IMG/VR virus record: IMGVR_UViG_3300001533_000045
Location: 1-21,503 of that record
Source: a virus
DNA: 21,503 nt
Reading direction: 5' to 3' (one strand)
The notes beneath the pieces were generated by a model that saw only the letters and a program-made list of their open reading frames with translations, was not told the DNA's origin and searched no databases. Positions 1 through 6,081 of the stretch are shown here, piece after piece. Within the stretch, counting starts at the first letter, position 1. Each line of letters begins with the position of its first letter. Both the position numbers and the translations under genes were made by a program.

Positions 1-711
1 ACCGTTTGCCAGGTTCGACGTGGTGAAGGTCAGCGGGCCGGTCAGAGTGATCGTGTCCACCCGTCCGTGCTGCACCGCCAGATCCAGGTCAACCGTCGCG
101 GCATAGGTGATCGTGCCGAATCCAGTCGGCGCCTGTAGACCCGCCGTAGACGTGGAGACTAGGGGGAGTGTTACGCCGCTGCCCGTGGAACTACCTAAAA
201 AGCGCGTGTCGCCGCTGTAGGTGAGATTGGTGGGCTCGTTGGCTTGCGCTCCTGATGCAACCGTGGCAAGCTTGTCCGCCTCTGCAGTGGTGAAGGCTTG
301 AAAGCCACTGGCATGGACCACGGCCAGCTCCCCAGAAGCCGTGATAGGGCTTCCCGAAACTTCCAACCCGCTAGGCATGGTTAGCGCAACTTGCGTGACG
401 GTCCCAACGTTGGCCGTTGCGCCAGAAGCAACACCATCTAGCTTTGCTTGGTTCGCTGCACTCAACAAGCCGTCCCCGCTTGTCGTAGCCAGTGGCAATA
501 TCACCCCACTGCCAGTAGAGCTATTTAGCTCTCGCGTTGCAATGACATAGGAAAGGTTGGTATTGCCGTCAACAGTTTCGCTTTCCCATTCTGAACCATT
601 CCACACTGGTGTTTGACCGCTCGCCACTCCGCTAACGGCAACAATGTCATCAATTCTGACATTCCTTGCCGCGCCTTGCAGCGCATCAACTTTGACGGTT
701 CCAAAGGCCAT
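1..711 (-). CDS. Tail fibre protein with internal repeat, 3' end beyond window
   Basis: An open frame from the ATG at 711 to the left window edge (237 codons visible, no stop), starting MAFGTVKVDALQGAARN. Residues 33-45 hold a short GQTPVWNGSEWES motif common in phage fibres. Two copies of a module follow about 110 residues apart: TNLSYVIATRELNSSTGSGV (51-70, then ILPL) and TNLTYSGDTRFLGSSTGSGV (161-180, then TLPL). Related AxxxKLxxVASGAxAN segments are at 86-101 and 144-158. From about 200 the sequence turns to a TITYAATVDLDLA beta segment leading off the window. Base composition changes along the gene: about 42-53% GC near the start and about 60-65% over most of the left 420 bases. A fibre or adhesion role is inferred. 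Confidence 0.8.
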   Translation of the reverse strand, partial: MAFGTVKVDALQGAARNVRIDDIVAVSGVASGQTPVWNGSEWESETVDGNTNLSYVIATRELNSSTGSGVILPLATTSGDGLLSAANQAKLDGVASGATANVGTVTQVALTMPSGLEVSGSPITASGELAVVHASGFQAFTTAEADKLATVASGAQANEPTNLTYSGDTRFLGSSTGSGVTLPLVSTSTAGLQAPTGFGTITYAATVDLDLAVQHGRVDTITLTGPLTFTTSNLANG

Positions 712-714
712 GGC

Positions 715-1002
715 TTAAACGATTGCCCAAACGGCACCAGAAGGAACAGTAATAGTTACACCAGAGACTATGGTGACAGGCCCTACGGATAAACCATTTC
801 TATTCTCCTCTAGCGTAACATCCTCGCTAAGTGTTTGAGCAGGTTGCAGTATGTCACCATTAACAATGCCACTACCAGGAGGCCCTTGAGGACCAACGGC
901 CTTAACAGTTACAATTGCAGTGGTGGGCGCTGTGACTACAGTGCGGCAGCCACGCTCAGTAACCGTTATTGATACTGAACGATGGACGAGGGAAACATTC
1001 AT
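715..1002 (-). CDS. Small fibre-associated protein with short collagen-like segment
   Basis: A 95-residue protein. An N-terminal strand-rich part (about 1-35) is followed by a short collagen-like run GPQGPPGSG (37-45). The C-terminal module, NRNGLSVGPVTIVSGVTITV (68-87) then PSGAVWAIV, is typical of the ends of many phage fibre proteins. It is probably a virion component joined with, or trimerising alongside, the following fibre protein. The start overlaps the preceding gene (ATGA) and the stop is 3 bases before the next ATG. No catalytic or membrane features are seen. Confidence 0.65.
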   Translation of the reverse strand: MNVSLVHRSVSITVTERGCRTVVTAPTTAIVTVKAVGPQGPPGSGIVNGDILQPAQTLSEDVTLEENRNGLSVGPVTIVSGVTITVPSGAVWAIV

Positions 1003-1340
1003 GGCCTATAACTAAGCCCCGTGTTCCATTTTGCAGTGCCTTCCAGCAGATAGTATTTTTTACCACTAGGCTCTGTCACCAACACGTCATAACGTCCCTG
1101 TTCAGTAATGCCGCTCGTCACCGTATCAGACAGCTTCAGCTTAAACATTCCACTTTCTTGCACTTGCCATTCAAGGTCAAAAGTGGCCAAGCGTTCCGTG
1201 CCTGTCCTGTTCCAAAGCTGTGCATCCACGTCAAATCCCGTCATATCAACCAACACGCCATCGCCATCGGCATATTCCACCTCCAGTTCAAACGAAGCCC
1301 CTTGATAGATTGTTGGATCGTAAGAAGCAGGCTTCTGCAT
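999..1340 (-). CDS. Small Ig-like-fold phage structural protein
   Basis: A 113-residue protein with a single predicted immunoglobulin-like domain of a kind widespread beside phage tail fibres: IYQGASFELEVEYADGDG, then VDMTGFDVDAQLWNR, the strand pair ATFDLEW and FKLKLSD, and GRYDVLVTEPSG...LLEGTAKWN. Its layout resembles the N-terminal domain of the 227-residue protein at 11333-12016. It probably serves as a linker or decoration on the tip or fibres. The ATG at 1340 lacks a well-spaced ribosome binding site: GAGG is about 17 bases upstream, inside the spacer of an inverted repeat. Its stop overlaps the next start by 4 bases. Confidence 0.65.
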   Translation of the reverse strand: MQKPASYDPTIYQGASFELEVEYADGDGVLVDMTGFDVDAQLWNRTGTERLATFDLEWQVQESGMFKLKLSDTVTSGITEQGRYDVLVTEPSGKKYYLLEGTAKWNTGLSYRP

Positions 1341-1401
1341 GACTGTTCAAAGTATCGCCTCTATTCTAAACAGTCAAGCGCTTGCGCTACTTTGCGCTAC
1401 T
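1340..1401. repeat. Clustered small repeats in a rare intergenic gap
   Basis: The 56-base gap between two small genes and its edges hold three overlapping elements. An 8-base inverted repeat, TGACTGTT at 1340-1347 and AACAGTCA at 1369-1376, encloses a 21-base spacer and reaches the A of the downstream start codon. A perfect 10-base palindrome, CAAGCGCTTG, lies at 1375-1384. A tandem 10-base direct repeat, TTGCGCTACT, covers 1382-1391 and 1392-1401 and includes the stop of the upstream gene. On the minus strand a TTGACT box 17 bases before TACTTT could be a weak promoter. None of this proves regulation, but the crowding is unusual for an operon this tightly packed. Confidence 0.4.
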
Positions 1402-1651
1402 CCTCATTCGTTCTTTTCATTGTTCCATCTCCTTGGCGAAGAAAGCCATACTCATCTTCCATTTGCGCAAATGCGTCAAGAATGGTAGTAGGCATGTAGC
1501 CTGTTGCTATGGCAAAGCGAAAAAAGCCGTCGCACAATGCACGCGCATTGTCATTGGAAATGGTCATATTGATTTCCTCGTAGGCAGGACCAAAGTCTGC
1601 CTCTTCAGTGGAGAAGCGATGGGAAAAGGAAATGGTGTTGACGAAGGCCAC
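1397..1651 (-). CDS. Small hypothetical protein, helical
   Basis: An 84-residue frame with a GTG start at 1651 that lacks a clear ribosome binding site. An internal ATG at 1567 has GAGG eight bases upstream and would give a 56-residue protein beginning MTISNDNAR. The longer form is tentatively kept because no better start exists upstream and its first 28 residues look protein-like (FSHRFSTEEADFGPAYEEIN). The core, SNDNARALCDGFFRFAIATG then TTILDAFAQMEDEYG, is helical and similar to small hypothetical proteins I associate with phages, without known function. The C-terminus is charged. A 52-base gap precedes it (1652-1703) in which I see nothing else. Confidence 0.55.
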   Translation of the reverse strand: MAFVNTISFSHRFSTEEADFGPAYEEINMTISNDNARALCDGFFRFAIATGYMPTTILDAFAQMEDEYGFLRQGDGTMKRTNEE

Positions 1652-1703
1652 TGCGCAAAAGAAAAGGCCACCAAACGGTAGCCTCTTGCTTGCTGCTTGT
1701 CAA

Positions 1704-1847
1704 CTAATGTTTGCCTTGGCCAATACGCAGCTTGCGCCTGTGTGATGGCTTGCTGTTGTGGCCATCGCCTTGTCTAGTCGTTTTAGGTGGGCCTGGTTGA
1801 TGCTGCCGTTTAACAGCGCCACTACCGCCCTTGGTCTTAACCGTCAA
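1704..1847 (-). CDS. Small strongly basic protein, TTG start, unknown function
   Basis: A 47-codon frame filling most of an otherwise empty 196-base gap. The TTG at 1847 follows directly after the TAA of the preceding gene, and GGAGG at 1860-1856 lies eight bases before it, good spacing for a ribosome binding site. The predicted product has seven Lys, five Arg, four His and a single acidic residue (Asp28), with eight Gly, and includes VKRQHQPGPPKTTRQGDG and PSHRRKLRIGQG. It looks disordered and could bind nucleic acid or a polyanion. No domain is recognised. It stays in frame with the upstream gene, so rare stop read-through would give a basic C-terminal extension, though re-initiation is more likely. 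I judge it real mainly from the ribosome site and gene packing. Confidence 0.55.
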   Translation of the reverse strand: MTVKTKGGSGAVKRQHQPGPPKTTRQGDGHNSKPSHRRKLRIGQGKH

Positions 1848-2372
1848 TTAACCAGCCTCCAAAAAAAACGGAACAGCGCCAATGTTAATTGGCACCAAGC
1901 GATCAGTAACGACGCCACTAGCAAAAACCACTCCTCCTTTGTCCACTAGGTGCTCTGTTGTCAAGCCACTAGGCGCCTCCATTGCGCTAGTCGTTAGCTC
2001 AAATTGCCCTGCTTGATAGTCATGCTCAAACAATGGGTCGGAAGATTCTTGCGGCACCACCCCACTAACTTTCACTTCTACGGCAGACATGGCGCCTTTA
2101 TTTGTCCAGGTGCCAGTAATTGAATCGCCAGCTTTGTCAACATATAAGGCAAGGTTGACGCCGCTAGTAGTTGTATTGATAGTGTCAATTTGCTGCTGGT
2201 AATTCCCAGTGGAGCCTGCAATGCGTTGTATGTCTACATTGGTGAGGCCAGCACTTTGAAACAAGCCACGAATGCGCTCATAGTCAGCCGTTGCAAGACC
2301 AAGATTGATCCTCGCCTGCGTTGGCGAAGTGAGGTCTGAAAGGTTGTTACTGCGAACAAGTCCTCTAGTCAT
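1848..2372 (-). CDS. Short tail fibre protein with shared N-terminal anchor motif
   Basis: A 174-residue protein starting with the widespread phage fibre motif NLSDLTSPTQARINLGLA (10-27), followed by ADYERIRGLFQSAG and QRIAGSTGNYQQQIDTI, probably a helical trimeric stalk. YVDKAGDSITGTWTNKG (about 79-95) is a common phage fibre segment. The remainder is Ser/Gly/Val-rich beta sequence ending in PFFLEAG. Its anchor and linker match those of the LamG-domain protein at 4747-6081, but no large binding domain follows, so this is a minimal member of the set. The start overlaps the previous gene (ATGA), and its stop is immediately followed by the TTG of the next small gene. Confidence 0.72.
   Translation of the reverse strand: MTRGLVRSNNLSDLTSPTQARINLGLATADYERIRGLFQSAGLTNVDIQRIAGSTGNYQQQIDTINTTTSGVNLALYVDKAGDSITGTWTNKGAMSAVEVKVSGVVPQESSDPLFEHDYQAGQFELTTSAMEAPSGLTTEHLVDKGGVVFASGVVTDRLVPINIGAVPFFLEAG
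1856..1860 (-). promoter_or_regulatory. Ribosome binding site for the TTG-initiated small gene
   Basis: GGAGG on the minus strand, eight bases before the TTG at 1847. It sits within the last codons of the preceding fibre gene. Confidence 0.55.
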
Positions 2373-2893
2373 TCTTCTTCTGCATTAAGCTCATAGTTTG
2401 GCACCACCAAAATACCAGACAGTCCGTTGTTGCTGATGATGGCATTAAGCTCTGCCTGGTCCTCTGCCGTCAGCTCAATTTCATTGTCAATGGAAGCAAA
2501 AACGGTGTTGATGCCTGCAATAAAAGGACGACCAGCACGAGCATCTGCCAAAAAAGCAATTAGCTCGGTGGCATCCACGTTCGCTTGAAGGCTTGTCACA
2601 GCAGCAGCGCGAGCCTTGCCATAGGCTTGGCTTGTCATCAAGCTTTCGCTAAGCCCTTGCCAGTTGGCGCGTTTCAATGCTCGCTGCAAACTGGCGGCCT
2701 CAATCTCTTCTGACGACAAAGCAGTGATTTGCCATTGGCTGCCGTCCCATTGAGCTTTTTCTAGACGAGGATCAAGCAATGGTGCGTCAAATGGGCCAGA
2801 ATAGCCAAGACTTTCTAGGCGTTCCGCAGAAGCCCCTTCAAGCCCTTCTGGCAACAAAGAAGGCGCGCCGCCGTGATAAGAAAAAAGTGCCAT
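2369..2893 (-). CDS. Small fibre-associated protein, possible tail fibre assembly factor
   Basis: A 174-residue protein, mostly predicted helical after an N-terminal segment. It begins with short hydrophobic sequence and a GYSGPFDAPLLDPRLEKAQW stretch followed by WQITALSSEEIEAA, a layout like small proteins next to fibre genes in other phages, some of which act as assembly chaperones. The middle and end (LIAFLADARAGRPFIAGIN, then LTAEDQAELNAIISNN) are helical. No catalytic motif, signal peptide or membrane segment is visible. The ATG at 2893 lies 36 bases after the CLec-type gene without a strong ribosome binding site. Its stop overlaps the next start by 4 bases. The assembly-factor role is a guess from neighbourhood. 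Confidence 0.55.
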   Translation of the reverse strand: MALFSYHGGAPSLLPEGLEGASAERLESLGYSGPFDAPLLDPRLEKAQWDGSQWQITALSSEEIEAASLQRALKRANWQGLSESLMTSQAYGKARAAAVTSLQANVDATELIAFLADARAGRPFIAGINTVFASIDNEIELTAEDQAELNAIISNNGLSGILVVPNYELNAEEE

Positions 2894-2929
2894 GGGATTA
2901 AGCCTGTATTGTCATTGTAATGCTGCTTG

Positions 2930-4744
2930 TCACCTGCTCAGCAGGGAACTCCAGGAAGCAGCGGTGCTTGCAGCCGCCTGATTGATGGCCGTACACCATG
3001 GCCCCGCTGCCGCCCCTGTGGCTCCCCCAACAAGAAGCACGCGCCACCCAGAAGCCGTAGTCGAGTTGTCAGTGATAAATGTCGTTGCAGTGCCGTTTAG
3101 TTGTGGAATGTAGAACAGCCCCGCTTGATCGTTAAAGCCTCCCAAGAACTGTCCAGTAAATGTGTCCGCATTGGCAATAGTTTGATAATTGCCAGCAGTG
3201 TCGTCCGCGAAAACGTTTTGGTTTAGAGCTACTCTGCAAGTGTTGTTTGCTGTGCCCATATTAAAGCCATGGCACCATCGCCAAGTGCCAGCGTAGTAAT
3301 GCTCCACCCCTCGCCATTGCATTGCCGCGAGCTGATCCGCGCCAGCCGTAGAATGGCGACCATCAGTGGTGTTATTAAAAGTGCGATTGCCTTTGTCGTT
3401 GAGAATGCCAAGTTGATAATCTCGTGAACCGGCATTGGCGTCAGGCGTAAAACCTGTGCCGTCACGCCCTCTGCCAATTCCAACGTCGGGGTCTTGAATG
3501 AAAAAGTTGCGATATTCCATCGCAGTGAGTAACTGGCAGGCGTTCCATAGCGCATAGTCGCCATTGGCCCAGCCAGAAGCAATGGCGCGAGCCCTTGTTA
3601 AGCCGGTGGCGCGAGTGTGGCTTGTAAACACGCCAGAAGCCGTGATGCTCTGCAGAACAGTGCCGTCAGTCGTAGCAGGATAAGCTGCAATGTAGCGGTA
3701 GCGGATGGCAGTGCCTGCATTGAAATCGCCGCTTGTTGTTGCAGTGCCGCTAATTGTGTAGTAACCAAAGGCACTACCATCCCATACTCTTGTAACACCA
3801 CTGGCGTCTCGCAGCGTGGTGTAAGGCGATGGTTCAAAGACAGTAGTATTGGTGCCGTCAATGTAAACAGTGCACTCCTCTGTTGTGTCACCACTGGCCC
3901 AAAATGCAGGATGCCTAATCCACTTGTCTTTCTCGCCAGCGCCAAGCAAGTCGTATTGCTGCTTAGGAAGCACGTAATACACGCGCAACGGATCGAGCGG
4001 GTCAGTGCCTGATGGTGACAGCAGTTTGTAATTGCCGCTCACGTCTGCACCAGCAGCATTTTTCCAGCTCAAACCGTCTGTCCAGTCAACGCGCACAAAG
4101 AACTCTGGTACTTCCACCATTACATTGCCGCTGGCTGCGTTGGTGATAATGCCCGTGGCCGTGACAGTGCCACTGGCAGGAGCAGTGCCGCTAACCGTTG
4201 GAACAATACACTCCCACACGGCTCCAGCGTGCGTCACGCGATTGCGGAAGGCGTAGACAGTGCCACTAGCCCAAGCGCCAACGCCTTTGCGGATGTAGCT
4301 ATTGGTGGTGCCATTGCCTGCCTTGTTTTCGCCTTCAAAAATCTTTAGCCATGGACCGGCCAAGAAGTTGCTATCGTCTCCATCTAGAAAGTAGTTAACA
4401 AAGCCTGATGGGTGAAGGCCAACGCGCCTCATGCCGCTTTGCACGCGCAAGTCAGGCTGCGTTGTATAGCCCGATCCTGCAGCCGATGGTCCCGTAAACG
4501 TGGAAACGTTCAGCGTGTTTCTATATTCGTAATACGTGTCGTTGGTTTGATTCCAGATGAATGGCGTGGTGTCCACCATGATGTCTGTAAAGAACGGACT
4601 AGCGCTCACGCCTAAATAGGCCGTAAGGCCACTCACTGTTACTTTCTTGTTGGGCTCGCTAATGTCTCCTGGCGTTTGGATGGGGAACGCATCTGCATCG
4701 CTCAATGAAGATCCAACGTCAGTAAGCTGAGAGATTTTTGACAT
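2930..4744 (-). CDS. C-type-lectin-fold tail protein resembling DGR variable proteins
   Basis: A 604-residue putative receptor-binding protein. The middle has VEVPEFFVRVDW, then IRHPAFWASG and YIAAYPAT, and then GLTRARAIASGW...ALWNACQLLTAMEYRNFF. Near 475-495 lies QWRGVEHYYAGTWRWCHGFN, a variant of the RGIENxxGxxWxWxxGxN motif of phage and bacterial CLec/FGE-like proteins. The C-terminus, SGWRVLLVGGATGAAAGPW (565-583) with a short Ala/Ser-rich end, sits where variable proteins of diversity-generating retroelements carry their variable region. No reverse transcriptase or template repeat is visible in this window, so active diversification is not shown. The N-terminus has its own short helix plus strand anchor. 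Ser-Gly pairs are strikingly frequent (17). The gene follows its neighbour by 2 bases, and a 36-base gap follows. Confidence 0.78.
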   Translation of the reverse strand: MSKISQLTDVGSSLSDADAFPIQTPGDISEPNKKVTVSGLTAYLGVSASPFFTDIMVDTTPFIWNQTNDTYYEYRNTLNVSTFTGPSAAGSGYTTQPDLRVQSGMRRVGLHPSGFVNYFLDGDDSNFLAGPWLKIFEGENKAGNGTTNSYIRKGVGAWASGTVYAFRNRVTHAGAVWECIVPTVSGTAPASGTVTATGIITNAASGNVMVEVPEFFVRVDWTDGLSWKNAAGADVSGNYKLLSPSGTDPLDPLRVYYVLPKQQYDLLGAGEKDKWIRHPAFWASGDTTEECTVYIDGTNTTVFEPSPYTTLRDASGVTRVWDGSAFGYYTISGTATTSGDFNAGTAIRYRYIAAYPATTDGTVLQSITASGVFTSHTRATGLTRARAIASGWANGDYALWNACQLLTAMEYRNFFIQDPDVGIGRGRDGTGFTPDANAGSRDYQLGILNDKGNRTFNNTTDGRHSTAGADQLAAMQWRGVEHYYAGTWRWCHGFNMGTANNTCRVALNQNVFADDTAGNYQTIANADTFTGQFLGGFNDQAGLFYIPQLNGTATTFITDNSTTASGWRVLLVGGATGAAAGPWCTAINQAAASTAASWSSLLSR

Positions 4745-4746
4745 TG

Positions 4747-6081
4747 CTAACCAAGAACAAAGGGAGAGCCGTCTTCCAACAGAAGGCTTTGTCCGTTTTC
4801 TAATTCTATGGGCTGGGAGCGGTCAGGGTCGAAAGAGAAGTCATATCGCCACTTGAAATACTCTTCCATGGTATTCAGCTCGCGCAAGTCAAGCGTTCTA
4901 TTGAAGAAAGCAACGGCAAACATGGACCCGCCTAAGAATCCTGCGGTGCCCCCAGCATTTGCACCAAGCGTGTAGACGCTACCAGGGTCGTAAGTGATGG
5001 TTGGAGCAAAAGCGTTATTAAGCAGCCCTTGCCTCCTGCCATTGATCCTTAGCTCTAAGCCAAAGGCTTGACTGGCCCGAACGCTAAACACAAAAGTGCC
5101 GTTAGTAGGCATCCTTTCAGGAAAGCCTGAACGCAGTGTGCTTGTGAACAAACCAAAGTTGCCATTGCCGGTGCCAGTGCGCCACCTGTTGCTGGCATTG
5201 TTAAGCGTGCCTAGCAAGTTGTAAATAGAATTGCCTCTTGCACTAGGCTCTCCCAATGCTGCAACAATAATGACTGTTGCACCTGTCGGGAATAAGCTTG
5301 AAATGTTGCCAAAGCTTAGGAAGTCATTGTTGCCATCAAACACCACCGCAGGCTTGCCATTCAAGCTGTTCTCCACGAACAATGGTCTATTGGCGCTGCT
5401 TTCTTGGCTGGCACGTCCTCGCCCTAATACATCCTCCCATCGCCTCACTGCACCACCTTCCTGCACCACTGGGCTGTACTCGCTGTCCAGCCACAGCACG
5501 TTGCCTTCGATTTGCACAGGAGAAGGCAAGTATAACGGGCTAAGTCGCTCGTCCCAAGATGGCTCTTCCTTGACAATCAGGAAGCGTTTGTAGCGAACGA
5601 AAAAGTTGTTCCACGCAGGAGTGATGCCTTGGTAGTTGAAGCCGCTAACAGTAGTGGTGTCAGCCGTGACAGTGCCAAGCTTGTACTCGCCGCCTTGGCT
5701 AAAACCAGAAGCCGATGGAGGGGAGAAAAATGATTCAACAGAAGGCGCAAAAATGCTATTGGCAGCATTTGCATAGGGCCTGTCATTGTTGACGGTTTGA
5801 GCAAGAATTGTACCTACGCCCGTGTCACCATTCTTTTTGACTTTGCCCAAAAGCCCCGCAAGAAACACAGTGGCGCCTGATGCGCTTGCATTGATTTGAT
5901 CCTCCAGAGGAGCCCTTAAGCCTGCAATGGCAAAGTAGTCCGCCGAGGTGATGCCTGCTGCTGCCGTATCAACAAGCAGCGGTAAGTCATTGCGGCTAAT
6001 CCCGAGATTGTCCCATGCACGATTTCTGTCAAGAATCTCAGACAGGCTATTGGCAGCACGAAAGCCAAACTGTTGCGCCAT
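4747..6081 (-). CDS. Tail adhesion protein with LamG/concanavalin-like domain
   Basis: A 444-residue protein. The N-terminus has a diverged form of the shared anchor (NSLSEILDRNRAWDNLG, 11-27). A linker with TSADYFAIAGL and KKNGDTGVG follows and resembles the smaller fibre protein at 1848-2372. Residues about 195-412 form a LamG-type beta sandwich: NVLWLDSEYSPVVQ, VRRWEDVLGRG, ANRPLF, the hallmark LNGKPAVVFDGNNDFLSFG (240-258), LELRINGRRQG and the closing GSMFAVAFFNRTLDLRELN. The C-terminus (PIELENGQSLLLEDGSPFV) is a short acidic tail of a type seen in other phage proteins. Such domains bind glycans or proteins, so a receptor-binding role at the tip is inferred. It overlaps the previous gene by one base and ends 2 bases before the next. 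Confidence 0.8.
   Translation of the reverse strand: MAQQFGFRAANSLSEILDRNRAWDNLGISRNDLPLLVDTAAAGITSADYFAIAGLRAPLEDQINASASGATVFLAGLLGKVKKNGDTGVGTILAQTVNNDRPYANAANSIFAPSVESFFSPPSASGFSQGGEYKLGTVTADTTTVSGFNYQGITPAWNNFFVRYKRFLIVKEEPSWDERLSPLYLPSPVQIEGNVLWLDSEYSPVVQEGGAVRRWEDVLGRGRASQESSANRPLFVENSLNGKPAVVFDGNNDFLSFGNISSLFPTGATVIIVAALGEPSARGNSIYNLLGTLNNASNRWRTGTGNGNFGLFTSTLRSGFPERMPTNGTFVFSVRASQAFGLELRINGRRQGLLNNAFAPTITYDPGSVYTLGANAGGTAGFLGGSMFAVAFFNRTLDLRELNTMEEYFKWRYDFSFDPDRSQPIELENGQSLLLEDGSPFVLG

Noticed and set aside
525-737. Minus-strand 70-codon frame overlapping the edge fibre gene
   Set aside because: It is out of frame with the much longer open frame from 711 to 1, which carries recognisable fibre repeats.
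969-1499. Plus-strand open frame of about 176 codons
   Set aside because: It lies antisense across two minus-strand genes with recognisable or well-packed products, and its translation is rich in Cys, His and Ser without domain features.
1848-1850. Stop read-through making a fibre with a basic tail
   Set aside because: The frame does continue past the TAA, but the TTG directly after it with a well-spaced GGAGG favours separate initiation.
2894-2929. Terminator in the 36-base gap after the CLec-type gene
   Set aside because: No GC-rich hairpin followed by a T run is present on the minus strand.
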